DNA from: Hungatella hathewayi WAL-18680
GTDB lineage: Bacteria > Bacillota > Clostridia > Lachnospirales > Lachnospiraceae
Direction of reading: 5' to 3'
Length of the DNA: 64,000 nt
Assembly (NCBI RefSeq): GCF_000235505.1
Contig: NZ_JH379029.1
Location: 385,798 to 449,797, forward strand
The notes under the pieces were generated by a model. That model had not been told where the DNA came from. It searched no databases and was given only the letters and a program-made list of their open reading frames with translations. This document shows positions 33,400 to 42,418 of this stretch, piece by piece. Both the position numbers and the translations under genes were made by a program. The first letter of the stretch is position 1. Each line of letters opens with the position of its first letter.

Positions 33400-34089
33400 T
33401 CACACCTTAAACCGGTACCCAACTCCCCATATCGTCTCAATATACTGCGGCTTCGCCGTATTGAACTCAATCTTCTCGCGAATCTTCTTAATATGCACCG
33501 TCACCGTAGCGATATCCCCGATCGACTCCATATCCCAAATCCTGCTAAACAGCTCCTCTTTCGTGAACACATGATTCGGATTCTGGGCCAGGAAGGTTAG
33601 AAGGTCGAACTCCTTTGTCGTAAAGTTCTTCTCCTCCCCATTCACCCAGACTCTTCTCGCCGTCTTATCAATCTTCAGACCGCGAATCTCAATCACTTCA
33701 TTATCCGGCATTCCGCTTCCAATCAGCCTTTCATACCGGGCCATATGGGCTTTTACGCGCGCCACCATCTCACTGGGGCTGAACGGCTTAGTGATATAAT
33801 CATCGGCCCCCAGTCCCAAACCACGAATCTTGTCGATATCCTCTTTCTTCGCCGACACCATAATAATCGGCGTATTCTTCACCTCACGGATTTTCCGGCA
33901 GATTTCAAATCCATCCATCCCCGGCAGCATCAAATCCAGAATAAACAAATCGTATTCCTCATGAAGCGCTTTCTCAAGCCCCGCAGTGCCTTCATTTTCA
34001 ATGTCCACGTCGAACCCGCTCAGCTCCAGATAATCCTTTTCCAGCTCTGCAATACTCTCTTCATCCTCAATAATCAGTATCCTTCTCAT
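33400..34089 (-). CDS. OmpR-family response regulator
   Basis: The protein of about 229 residues has a receiver domain (MRRILIIEDEES start, phospho-acceptor Asp52 in LFILDLMLPGMDG, Lys in MVSAKKED) and a winged-helix DNA-binding domain (about 130-228, with TTKEFDLLTFLAQNPNHVFTKEEL and the YIETIWGVGYRF ending). The start at 34089 overlaps the stop of the kinase gene, although the frame is open further upstream. It pairs with that kinase. The regulated genes are unknown; the two membrane proteins upstream are candidates. Confidence 0.93.
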   Translation of the reverse strand: MRRILIIEDEESIAELEKDYLELSGFDVDIENEGTAGLEKALHEEYDLFILDLMLPGMDGFEICRKIREVKNTPIIMVSAKKEDIDKIRGLGLGADDYITKPFSPSEMVARVKAHMARYERLIGSGMPDNEVIEIRGLKIDKTARRVWVNGEEKNFTTKEFDLLTFLAQNPNHVFTKEELFSRIWDMESIGDIATVTVHIKKIREKIEFNTAKPQYIETIWGVGYRFKV

Positions 34090-35582
34090 TCCTGTATAAC
34101 CTCCTGATATTTTCTTAATACGAAATGAATCTCCGTTCCGATCCCCTCTTTGCTGGTGGCCCAAATCCGTCCGCCATGATCCTCAATAATCTTCCGCACA
34201 ATCGACAGCCCGATTCCGCTGCCTCCCTTTGCAGAATTTCTGGAGGAATCCGTCCGGTAAAACCTGTCAAAAATGTTGGGCAAATCCTTGGCCGCAATGC
34301 CCTTGCCATTGTCCTCAATCTCTACTTGGATGAAATCGCCCACATCCTTAATTCTGATATTGATAATGCCCCGCTTTTTATCCAGATATTTCACTGAGTT
34401 GCTGATAATATTGTTGATAACCCGCCGCATCTGCTCCGCGTCCGCAATCACCATCACATCCTCATCCACATAGTTGAAATACCCCAGCTCAATATTCTGG
34501 GACTCCATATCCAGTCCCACTTCCTCCACACAATCCCGGAAGTAGCTTGCCACATTGATCTTCGTAAATGTGTACGGTATCTTATTCGTATCAATCTTCG
34601 AGTAAAATGTCAATTCATCAATCAGCCGGTCCATATCATTGGCCTTATTATAGATGGTTCTGATATACTTATCCAGCTTCTCCGGCGAAGAAGCCACCCC
34701 ATCCATAATCCCTTCCACATACCCCTTGATGGCCGTAATCGGCGTCTTCAAGTCATGGGAAATGTTGCTGATTAGTTCCTTATTCTCCTTGTCGTACTGA
34801 ATCTTCTCCTCCGTGGACTCCTTAAGCCGGATTCTCATCTCCTCAAAATCCTGGCATATCTGCCCAATCTCGTCTTCTTCCTCCACTTCCAAGGCAAAAT
34901 CCAGGTTGCCATTCTTAATTTCATTCGTTGCCTTCTGAAGCATTCCCAGGGGCTTTAACATGGATTTATAAACCCAGGCCGTCAGAAGAATCCCTGCCAT
35001 CAACAGAATCAGAATTCCTGTGAACAGCATTTCCCAAATCATGGATTTAATCTCAGGCACGTAGTCATCCACGCCAGACACAATAAAGACACTTCCGGAG
35101 GAGCCGTCCGAGTACTTAAAGTCCATCTGCTTAATCAGATGCTGGGTATCTCCATCCAGATAAATACCGCCCTCAATCTCACTCTCCATCTCCCCGTAGC
35201 CGAGAAGGTCGTCATAGATACTCTTGTCATCCTGCTGTTTCAAATCTCCGTCATAGATAATCTCGCCATCGCGTCTGACAATCAGATATGCATACTTCTT
35301 CATCAAATCATCATTGACCTTCGCCAGATAAGCCGCATCCTTAAAGTCATCAGGATGGGTCTGAAGATTCACCCTGATTTCCTCCTGGGCCGCTTTCGTC
35401 AGCCGGTTAAATATCTGAAGGGAATTCCCACTGAATAAGTCTATCTGCTCCGTCAGGCCGTAGGCCTTGCGAAAAGCATTCATCTGATAATTACTGAGCC
35501 CCCACACCGCTACCCAGATTAACATAATCGGCACCACGGTGATGGTTAGAAATGCAATGGCAAGACGCGTTTTAATCTTCAT
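34086..35582 (-). CDS. Sensor histidine kinase with HAMP domain
   Basis: The 498-residue kinase has transmembrane segments at about 8-30 and 185-206 enclosing an extracellular sensor of about 150 residues. It then has a HAMP domain (207-260), HisKA with His276 in NISHDLKTPITA, and an ATPase domain with VINNIISNSVKYLDKK and GGSGIGLSIVRKI. It signals to the regulator whose start overlaps its stop (ATGA). A TATACT -10 box with a TGG extension lies about 50 bases upstream of the start. Confidence 0.93.
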   Translation of the reverse strand: MKIKTRLAIAFLTITVVPIMLIWVAVWGLSNYQMNAFRKAYGLTEQIDLFSGNSLQIFNRLTKAAQEEIRVNLQTHPDDFKDAAYLAKVNDDLMKKYAYLIVRRDGEIIYDGDLKQQDDKSIYDDLLGYGEMESEIEGGIYLDGDTQHLIKQMDFKYSDGSSGSVFIVSGVDDYVPEIKSMIWEMLFTGILILLMAGILLTAWVYKSMLKPLGMLQKATNEIKNGNLDFALEVEEEDEIGQICQDFEEMRIRLKESTEEKIQYDKENKELISNISHDLKTPITAIKGYVEGIMDGVASSPEKLDKYIRTIYNKANDMDRLIDELTFYSKIDTNKIPYTFTKINVASYFRDCVEEVGLDMESQNIELGYFNYVDEDVMVIADAEQMRRVINNIISNSVKYLDKKRGIINIRIKDVGDFIQVEIEDNGKGIAAKDLPNIFDRFYRTDSSRNSAKGGSGIGLSIVRKIIEDHGGRIWATSKEGIGTEIHFVLRKYQEVIQE

Positions 35583-35696
35583 AGTCGCACCTCTCCAAAT
35601 TAAACTTCATAATGTCATAAAATATCATTATCAGTATACCATATTTCCGCCTGTTATTTATAAAACAATTCTAAAATTTAACTGAAAATAAAAAAT

Positions 35697-35729
35697 CCCG
35701 GCAAGCCTTCACACTGGCAGCTTGCCGGG
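35697..35729 (-). terminator. Intrinsic terminator of the two-gene membrane-protein operon
   Basis: Arms cccggcaag (35697-35705) and cttgccggg (35721-35729) are perfect. On the minus strand the stem is followed by attttttatttt. Confidence 0.85.
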
Positions 35730-35759
35730 TCTCATGATTCTTCTTATTTTTCTAATCCA

Positions 35760-36425
35760 TTACAATTCCGGAAGATCCTCCGCCTTCGGCAGCCCCGAAC
35801 CATTCAGGTCTCTCTTGTATCTGCGGACCAGAATCCATATGGCCAGAAGAATCAATACGATTCCTATCCCAAATATAACCTGTGCCGCCCGAAAGCTGGT
35901 GTATTCAATCACGAGGGGAGCCCCCATAGCCTTTATCTCCTCTTCCGTAAAGCCCAAGCTTTCCAGATACTCGTTATAGTACCCTGTCAGTTCTGCCTCC
36001 AAGGGATGCACGGCACCCTGCATGAAGATGACCGTAGTCGGTTCCGCTCCTCCGGCCAGATATTCAAAGCTTTCTTTCGTCAGCTTATTCAGAGCCGCCG
36101 TATCCGCCTCACGGCTCTTTAAGCCGATAAAACCTTCGTCACCTGCGGGAATCAGATAATAATTTCCCGATTTGCGGTCACCGCTTCTGGAACCATCTTT
36201 ATAACGTGTGTAACTGCTCTGGGAAGCAAAATAGTCAAAGCAATACTGGACATTACCAGCCACCCGGTCGCCAGCTTCCACTTTCACCCCTTCCAGCATA
36301 TCCACAAAGCTGACCGCCGGCTTTAAAGATATCACAAAATTGGGAAATGAAGTATAGATAATAACGCCTCCAAAAAACAGCAGCACCAGTACATCTCTTC
36401 CAAATACACGAAACAGTCTCTTCAT
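35760..36425 (-). CDS. Uncharacterised membrane protein with two membrane segments
   Basis: I do not recognise this 221-residue protein with confidence. It has a hydrophobic segment near the N-terminus (about 10-34) and another near the C-terminus (about 178-200), with some 140 polar residues between them that should lie outside the cell. A basic segment RRYKRD follows the second span, and the tail is acidic. It follows the next gene upstream by 16 bases and ends at a strong terminator, so the two form an operon. Proteins of this shape in related bacteria are annotated only as DUF-type membrane proteins. Confidence 0.7.
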   Translation of the reverse strand: MKRLFRVFGRDVLVLLFFGGVIIYTSFPNFVISLKPAVSFVDMLEGVKVEAGDRVAGNVQYCFDYFASQSSYTRYKDGSRSGDRKSGNYYLIPAGDEGFIGLKSREADTAALNKLTKESFEYLAGGAEPTTVIFMQGAVHPLEAELTGYYNEYLESLGFTEEEIKAMGAPLVIEYTSFRAAQVIFGIGIVLILLAIWILVRRYKRDLNGSGLPKAEDLPEL

Positions 36426-36441
36426 ACCCGTTTCCCCTTTT

Positions 36442-37044
36442 TTATTTATTCACCGGTCGTCCCTTTTTATCCACCCCCAGCGCCGCATTCACCCGTTCCT
36501 GAAAACCCGCAGCAAACGTATAGAACGTTTCTGCCTCTTCTTTCTGCTGAATATTGACCTGGCATTCCTTTCCGCTCTTCGTATTACTGCCCTCTACGGA
36601 CAGGATGTACTTATCCTTGGTTCCCGGAAAATGGAGTTCCAGCCTTCGCTCATTGCCGCCCACGTAAGACAAAATCTCAGCACTCGCCCTCAACGGCTTT
36701 GTATAAACAATCTTTCCGCCCTCCACGCCAATGGGAATGACCCACAAATGGTCGGTGCGGGCCGGATGAAAACCTGCCGCGTAATAGTGATAGACCTCTC
36801 TGCGCATACGTGCAGAACCATATACCTCTTTGCTGTGGGCATAGACTGCCGTATACTCCTGGCCATCCGGTATTAAGTTGGTGACAATTTTCCGAACATC
36901 TGCTTTTTCCTGGCTGTTCACACCTTTTTTCTCATCAATCGTCATTTTTACATAAAAAAAGATAAACAAAATAACGAGAATAACCGTAGTAATAATAACT
37001 ACCTCCGGGCTTACGCCCATCATATCTGCGACCTTCTGTAACAT
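36442..37044 (-). CDS. Uncharacterised protein with one N-terminal membrane segment
   Basis: The protein of about 200 residues starts at 37044 (MLQKVADMMGVSPE) behind gggggaag. One strongly hydrophobic segment (about 17-33: VVIITTVILVILFIFFYV) anchors it. The rest is soluble and has strand-rich parts (EYTAVYAHSKEVYGSARM, LWVIPIGVEGGKIVYTKPL, RRLELHFPG). I do not recognise the family. It is cotranscribed with the two-span protein downstream; their shared orientation next to a two-component system suggests an envelope-related role, which is only a guess. Confidence 0.7.
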   Translation of the reverse strand: MLQKVADMMGVSPEVVIITTVILVILFIFFYVKMTIDEKKGVNSQEKADVRKIVTNLIPDGQEYTAVYAHSKEVYGSARMRREVYHYYAAGFHPARTDHLWVIPIGVEGGKIVYTKPLRASAEILSYVGGNERRLELHFPGTKDKYILSVEGSNTKSGKECQVNIQQKEEAETFYTFAAGFQERVNAALGVDKKGRPVNK

Positions 37045-37170
37045 GATTTCTTCCCCCTGAAAATTTTTATGTATAAGGAACAAACGCCCCACATAGTTTT
37101 AATTCTACCATATTTTTATAAATATTCTATCACTTTTCCATTTTTCAAATTTTCTTAGACATGAAAATAC

Positions 37171-37196
37171 AAGAGACCGACATCTGTCAGCCTCTT
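37171..37196 (-). terminator. Probable terminator of the sulfatase-GH28 operon
   Basis: Imperfect arms aagagaccgaca (37171-37182) and tgtcagcctctt (37185-37196) lie just past the sulfatase stop on the minus strand and are followed by a short T-rich run. Confidence 0.5.
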
Positions 37197-37205
37197 TTCT
37201 CGTAC

Positions 37206-38681
37206 TTATGCATTTTTCCCAATATTATTATATCCCTTTGGCGGCGGCCAGTGGTAGCCTCTCTGGTTGTTCAGACCGTAATCCGGCGATGGTTTTGGGT
37301 TCTGGCTGTTCTGGCTGGCGGGGGCGGGCAGTGCGCCTGCAAGGCGGCCATCCTTCAGCCAGGAAATGTCTTCGCCATATAGATTCTTTATCAATTCTTC
37401 TGTCAACCGCTCCCGAATCTCCCGGTACTCTTTTTCCTCGGAGCAGTCATGCAGCTCTTTCCGGTCTTTCTCCATATCGAAGAGCTGTGTCACATTCCCC
37501 CAGGGGTAATAGATAAGCTTATAGCGGCTGTCGCGAATCATTCTGGACGCTTTGCGCCCTTCCCCTACTTCTCCGTACAGATACTCCCGTTTCCCGGACG
37601 ACACCATGGAGATGCCCTCGACGCTCCCAGGAATCTCCAGGCCGCAAAGCTCTAGCAGTGTGGGCATCACATCCTGAAGACAGCACAGCCGGCTGTCCGT
37701 CTCTCCCATATGCTCTATCACAGGGCGGCCGGACAGAACCATGGGAATGTTGGCGGCATTTTCATAAAAGCTCCGTTTTGCCACCATACGGTGGTCGAAC
37801 AGCATATCCCCGTGGTCGCTCCAAAATACAATCAGCGTATTATCAATCATATTGCATTCCCGCAGCGTTCCAATCAACAGGCGAATCTGATGGTCGATAT
37901 GGGTGCACTGGGCATAGTAGGCGCGCCTTGCCAGCTCCACCTCCCGCTCCGTATACCTGCCTGCCGCCGTTGTCATCTCTTTTATCACATCCGCGCTGTC
38001 AAGCCAGTCTCCCTCCAAAGGCATTTCCAGCGAAACATCCCGGTACTGCTCCAGATAACATTGCAACGGCACCAGCGGCGGATGGGGGAACTGATAGGAC
38101 ACGTAAAAGAATCCCGGCTTCAGCGGATTCCTGCGCTTGATAGTCTCGCACATCTTTTTCGTCGTCCAGTTGGTGGGATGCACCTCCTCCGGCAGATGCC
38201 ACGGCCTGGTGTAATAGACATTATTCCCCATGCCATGCATAAACTCCTCGCCGGTATACCCCCGCTCGGCCAGCCAGATTTGATAATCATCCACCTCGCC
38301 AAACTCATATCGGCCCTCCTCCACAATCAGCGCGTCGTCAAACCCAATCCTGTCTCTCTGTGGATAGACATGGAGTTTCCCCACACTGTACGCCTGATAG
38401 CCATGATTGCGAAACGCCTGGGCCAGCGTGGTCACCTCCGGCATCGGAAGAGTGTCATTGTAAATGCGGTCGCCATGACTTCTTGGCGACAGACCTGTCA
38501 TCAGGCTCCTTCTGGCCGGAATGCAGACCGGACACTCACTGTAACAATTCTCAAACTCAATTCCATGTTCCGCCAGGTGACGGAGCGTCGGCATCATACT
38601 CACCGGGTCTCCCCCCAGCGGCGTATGGCTCCGCCCCAGCTGGTCCACGGATATCATCAGCACATTGGTCTTCTCTTTCAT
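37206..38681 (-). CDS. Sulfatase, Cys-type (second copy)
   Basis: The protein of about 491 residues opens NVLMISVDQLGR and has the maturation motif Cys53-Ile-Pro-Ala-Arg57 followed by RSLMTG. VFWSDHGDML and MVAKRSFYENAANIPMVL complete the active-site pattern. It lacks a signal peptide and so acts on imported sugars. It is clearly diverged from the sulfatase at 20281, so this is not a recent duplication; a different sulfate position is likely. The start at 38681 follows aggaggag; the frame is open further upstream. It is the last gene of an operon that begins with a binding protein. Confidence 0.9.
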   Translation of the reverse strand: MKEKTNVLMISVDQLGRSHTPLGGDPVSMMPTLRHLAEHGIEFENCYSECPVCIPARRSLMTGLSPRSHGDRIYNDTLPMPEVTTLAQAFRNHGYQAYSVGKLHVYPQRDRIGFDDALIVEEGRYEFGEVDDYQIWLAERGYTGEEFMHGMGNNVYYTRPWHLPEEVHPTNWTTKKMCETIKRRNPLKPGFFYVSYQFPHPPLVPLQCYLEQYRDVSLEMPLEGDWLDSADVIKEMTTAAGRYTEREVELARRAYYAQCTHIDHQIRLLIGTLRECNMIDNTLIVFWSDHGDMLFDHRMVAKRSFYENAANIPMVLSGRPVIEHMGETDSRLCCLQDVMPTLLELCGLEIPGSVEGISMVSSGKREYLYGEVGEGRKASRMIRDSRYKLIYYPWGNVTQLFDMEKDRKELHDCSEEKEYREIRERLTEELIKNLYGEDISWLKDGRLAGALPAPASQNSQNPKPSPDYGLNNQRGYHWPPPKGYNNIGKNA

Positions 38682-38697
38682 CGCCCCACTCCTCCTC

Positions 38698-39975
38698 TCA
38701 TCTAAAACCGTCAACCACAAAATCCGTACAGTGATCAAGGATTTCCCTCTCCCGGATAACCTGCGCTAAAGATTCATCAACCGAAAACTCTCCCTGAATC
38801 CTCACATCACGGGCATCCCGTCCATAAATACACGGTATCTCATGAGCATAGACATCCCGCTCAGAAGGCTGCTCATCAAAAAGTCCCGGCATGTGGCGGC
38901 TCTGGCATTTCCACTGAATCACTATATCCTTCATCCGCACGCACTCAATTGGGGCATAGGACTCTCCCCCCATGAACAGGCAGGACTCCGCCGTCAGCCT
39001 GACATGGTCCACCGAAATATTCCGGATAGCTCCAGGGATCTCCGCAGCGCCCTTTCGCTTCGTGGCGGAGATAAAGAACGGCTCTCCCTTCCCCCACCAC
39101 CTCGGCGCAAACTCCCGCTCCGGACAGTCGGCATAGCGTCTGGTATTCCCCGTCACATGGCGAATCTGAATATCCGAAATCACGCCCCCGTCCCTGGACC
39201 AGATTCCCACCGCCCGGGAGCAGTCCCGGACAATGCAGTCGCAAAACAGAATATTGCGGATATCCCCAAAGCTCTCCGTCCCGATTTTCAACGCCGAATC
39301 TCTGGTATGCAGAATACACCCCTGAATCACCACATTTTCACAGGAACCATATTTCTCAGACATCGCCTTCGTGGATTTCACAACAATCGCGTCATCCCCC
39401 GACTCTATGATACAGTTTCTGATAACCACATTCTTACAGCTGTCCGGGTCAATCCCATCGTTATTGGGGCCTCGGTCATTATTTAAAATGCGGACGCCAT
39501 CCACCATCACATTGCGGCACCCCGCCATATGTAACGTCCAGAATGCCGCATCATAAAACGTCACATCCCGGACCGTAAGATTCTCAATATCCTCGAAATA
39601 ACTGGTTCTCGGCCGGTTCCCGGCCACAAACAGCGGGCACTCATGAGCCCCATGATCCGCATTATCATCCACAAAACGCAGCCGCCCCTGCCCGTCAATC
39701 GTTCCATTTCCGGAAATCGTGATATTTTCCCCATGACAGGCAAACAGAAAATACTTTGCTTCCTCATCACTCAAATCCGACACGAGAACGGCCCCATGTT
39801 CCAGATAAAGCTCCACGTTGGATTTTAACTGAAGAAACCCGGACAGAAACCGGCCGGCCGGAATCACCACTCTGCCGCCTTTAACACTGCACCGGTCAAT
39901 GGCCTTCTGAATCGCCGCGGCACAGTCCGTCTTCCCGTCCCCCACTGCTCCATACTCCAAAATATTGTATATCAT
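38698..39975 (-). CDS. Glycoside hydrolase family 28 (polygalacturonase-like)
   Basis: The 425-residue protein has the right-handed parallel beta-helix pattern of GH28: opening NILEYGAVGDGKTDCAAAIQKAID, then the catalytic region NNDGIDPDSCKNVVIRNC and ESGDDAIVVKS with its Asp pair. In place of the usual His of GHG it has HTRDSALKIGTESFG, as seen in some exo-acting relatives. There is no signal peptide, so it probably trims imported uronic-acid oligosaccharides. It overlaps the gene upstream by four bases. Confidence 0.88.
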   Translation of the reverse strand: MIYNILEYGAVGDGKTDCAAAIQKAIDRCSVKGGRVVIPAGRFLSGFLQLKSNVELYLEHGAVLVSDLSDEEAKYFLFACHGENITISGNGTIDGQGRLRFVDDNADHGAHECPLFVAGNRPRTSYFEDIENLTVRDVTFYDAAFWTLHMAGCRNVMVDGVRILNNDRGPNNDGIDPDSCKNVVIRNCIIESGDDAIVVKSTKAMSEKYGSCENVVIQGCILHTRDSALKIGTESFGDIRNILFCDCIVRDCSRAVGIWSRDGGVISDIQIRHVTGNTRRYADCPEREFAPRWWGKGEPFFISATKRKGAAEIPGAIRNISVDHVRLTAESCLFMGGESYAPIECVRMKDIVIQWKCQSRHMPGLFDEQPSERDVYAHEIPCIYGRDARDVRIQGEFSVDESLAQVIREREILDHCTDFVVDGFR

Positions 39976-40628
39976 CCCAAATCACTCCTGCCTGCCGTAA
40001 ACAGAGGCGGAATCACCATAAAATTCTCTCCCCCTGTCTTCTCCCTCTCAAAATGCGTCTCCGGCAGCTGCTCCTTCCATTGTTTTATCACTTCCGATTC
40101 CATGTCCACGCCACGGATATTGACCATCTCCTTCGGCTCCTCAAAATAGGAGAATAGCACCGAATCCTGGCGGGAGATAAACTGATACTTATCGCCGGTA
40201 AACAGCCCCTCTTCCACAATCGCCCTGTGCCAGTAGACATAGGAGTCAATCTTCTCCGGTTTCAAAAATGCAATCCGCCCAACCCGCCGTTTACCGCTCC
40301 GTTTTGCCTCCCAGTCCTCTACCGCCTCCGGCTTGCGGTGGTAATAGACGCAGTCCATCGGCGTCCACAACTTTCCCGTCCCGCCCGGCACAGATTCCAG
40401 AAATGGCTCCAGCGGCTCCAAAAATTCTTCCGGCTCCATTTCCCTGTCAACCACTTCATAATAAAGATAACACATCTCCCCACAATAGAAAAGGGCCGCC
40501 AGAAGCAGGCTTCCCTTTTCGATCCGTTCCACCGCCTGCATTCTGGCGGCTTCCACCGCAGCTTTGACATCCCCTTCTAACAAAATATCCTTCTTCCACC
40601 GCCCCAGGAATTGTCTGCGCACAATCAT
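39972..40628 (-). CDS. Protein resembling a duplicated L-rhamnose-mutarotase domain
   Basis: The protein of about 218 residues starts at 40628 (MIVRRQFLGRWKKD) behind ggagg and overlaps the permease stop (ATGA). The C-terminal half (RIAFLKPEKIDSYVYWHRAI, then VLFSYFEEP and IKQWKEQLPETHFE) follows the order of RhaM-type mutarotases: Tyr and His near the start, an LFxYxE strand and a late Trp helix. The N-terminal half has a similar LFYCGEMCYLYYEV strand, so it may be a tandem of two ferredoxin-like domains. A sugar epimerase or binding role is inferred from this and from its neighbours; confidence in function is low. Confidence 0.6.
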   Translation of the reverse strand: MIVRRQFLGRWKKDILLEGDVKAAVEAARMQAVERIEKGSLLLAALFYCGEMCYLYYEVVDREMEPEEFLEPLEPFLESVPGGTGKLWTPMDCVYYHRKPEAVEDWEAKRSGKRRVGRIAFLKPEKIDSYVYWHRAIVEEGLFTGDKYQFISRQDSVLFSYFEEPKEMVNIRGVDMESEVIKQWKEQLPETHFEREKTGGENFMVIPPLFTAGRSDLG

Positions 40629-41464
40629 CCTTTCACACCTCCGGCCGTAATTCCCTCCACAAAATAATCCTGTGCAAAGAAATACAACAGCGTAGGCGGT
40701 ATCATGGACAGGAAGGACATGCTGAGCACCTGGTTCCACTGGGTTACCGCTCCGGTTCCATCAATGGACATCTTGAGGGCCAGAGACAGTGTATATTTTT
40801 TCACACTGCTGATATAAATCAGATTGTTAAAATAGTCATTCCATCTCCACAAAAACTGGAAAATAATCACGGAGAAGACTGCCGGCTTCATCAGCGGAAA
40901 CAAAATCTTGACGTAGGTCATGAACGGGTTACATCCGTCCACACAGGCAGATTCATCCAACTCTCTCGGAATCCCCCTCAAAAACTGCACCTGCATAAAG
41001 ATAAAGAACGGATAGCAGGCCAGCAGTCCCGGCATCCAGAATGGCATATAGGTATCCACCCATCCAAACTTATGAAACAGCACATATCTCGGAATAATGA
41101 TAACCGAGTCCGGCAGCATCAGCGTTGAAATCATCAGCAAAAACAATATCTTTTTGCACGGAAAACTGAATCTGGCGAACCCGTATGCCACGATTCCCGT
41201 GGACAGCACCGTAAAAATCACCGTAGGAATCACCATCAAAAACGTGTTCTTATAAAACGTGGTATAGGTAAACTGCCCGCTTCCCTTCCATCCGTTGATA
41301 ATGCCGTCCAGCGAAAATTTTTCCGGCCACAGGGACAATTTCCCAAACAGCTCCTGATTCGTCTTAAACGTTGCAAAAAACAGCCAGATTAACGGATAAA
41401 TCATCAAGAACCCCACGCCCAGCAAAATCACATAGGCAAGTCCTTTTTTCCATGTTTTGCTCAT
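40625..41464 (-). CDS. Carbohydrate ABC transporter permease (LplC/MalG type, second locus)
   Basis: The 279-residue protein has six hydrophobic segments and an EAA loop ESACVDGCNPFMTYVKILFPLMKP. FLMIYPLIWLFFATFK near the start and WRWNDYFNNLIYISS near the end match the LplC group and closely mirror the permease at 18500. It overlaps its partner permease by one base and the mutarotase-like gene by four. Confidence 0.9.
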   Translation of the reverse strand: MSKTWKKGLAYVILLGVGFLMIYPLIWLFFATFKTNQELFGKLSLWPEKFSLDGIINGWKGSGQFTYTTFYKNTFLMVIPTVIFTVLSTGIVAYGFARFSFPCKKILFLLMISTLMLPDSVIIIPRYVLFHKFGWVDTYMPFWMPGLLACYPFFIFMQVQFLRGIPRELDESACVDGCNPFMTYVKILFPLMKPAVFSVIIFQFLWRWNDYFNNLIYISSVKKYTLSLALKMSIDGTGAVTQWNQVLSMSFLSMIPPTLLYFFAQDYFVEGITAGGVKG

Positions 41465-42399
41465 CAGTCCGCACCTCCGTCATTATAAAATACCCATGCA
41501 TCCGAAGTCCGGAATAAGAGGGATGTCACCACCAGCACCACCAGGAACAAAATCCAGGACGTGGCGGAAGCATACCCCATCTTCAGAGAGGAAAATGCAT
41601 CCTCATATATCTTAAGTCCCATCAGATAGGTGCCATGGTTCGGTCCGCCGTTGGTGATGACGGAAACCGCGGTAAATTCCTGAAGCGCATTGATCGTCTG
41701 CATCATAAAATTAAAGAATATAATCGGCGATATCATGGGCAGCGTGATGGAGAAAAACTGTCTCACCTTGGAAGCCCCATCCACGGACGCCGCCTCATAC
41801 AAATCCTGGGGAACATTTTTAAGCCCGGCTAAAAACAGCACCATGGAGGAACCAAACTGCCACACCACTAAAAGACTGATAGTCACCAGCGCCGTGTCCG
41901 GCATTCCCAGCCAGTTTACGGCGGGAATGCCAACCTTGGAGAGGACATTGTTGATAATGCCCTCCTTCATAAACATGAATTTCCAGAGAATCGACACTGC
42001 GACGCTGCCTCCCATGATACTGGGCAGATAATACACCGTTCGAAACAGATTGATTCCCTTAATCTTCATGTTCAAAAGCATGGCGATAAACAAAGCGAAC
42101 ACCAGCTTCATGGGTACTGTCATCAGCGCATACTTCACCGTCAGCAAAAAGGATTTTCCAAAATACCGGTCCTTGCGGAACAAATCCACATAATTCTTTA
42201 TACCAATCCATTTTCCGTCCGACAAAATCGAAAAATCGGTAAATGAGAAAAACAGAGACTGTAACAGCGGGTAAAGCTGTAAAGTTAAAAATCCGATAAT
42301 CCATGGGCAGATAAACAGAACTCCCCACTTCCAGTTCCGGGGATATCGGCGCGCCCCGGCTAATCCGTTATTCGCTTTATGTTTCATTTTCCTATCCAT
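41464..42399 (-). CDS. Sugar ABC transporter permease (LplB/MalF type, second locus)
   Basis: The 311-residue protein has six hydrophobic segments and an EAA loop EAASVDGASKVRQFFSITLPMISP. LFICPWIIGFLTLQLYPLLQSLFFSF and GGSVAVSILWKFMF fit the LplB group. The second Met (42387) may be the true start because the caggag site lies directly against the first. It follows the binding-protein gene by 19 bases. No ATPase gene is present in this operon. Confidence 0.9.
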   Translation of the reverse strand: MDRKMKHKANNGLAGARRYPRNWKWGVLFICPWIIGFLTLQLYPLLQSLFFSFTDFSILSDGKWIGIKNYVDLFRKDRYFGKSFLLTVKYALMTVPMKLVFALFIAMLLNMKIKGINLFRTVYYLPSIMGGSVAVSILWKFMFMKEGIINNVLSKVGIPAVNWLGMPDTALVTISLLVVWQFGSSMVLFLAGLKNVPQDLYEAASVDGASKVRQFFSITLPMISPIIFFNFMMQTINALQEFTAVSVITNGGPNHGTYLMGLKIYEDAFSSLKMGYASATSWILFLVVLVVTSLLFRTSDAWVFYNDGGAD

Positions 42400-42418
42400 C
42401 TCCTGACCGGCAATATCC

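Noticed and set aside
33279-33470. Minus-strand frame of 63 codons over the antisense RNA
   Set aside because: It overlaps the response-regulator gene end, the antisense promoter and the shared terminator, and has no recognisable start signal.
33335-33574. A second gene starting MEYI, like the toxin
   Set aside because: Only the repeat block is shared. The frame then loses the membrane peptide pattern, runs into the response-regulator gene on the other strand and has no good ribosome binding site.
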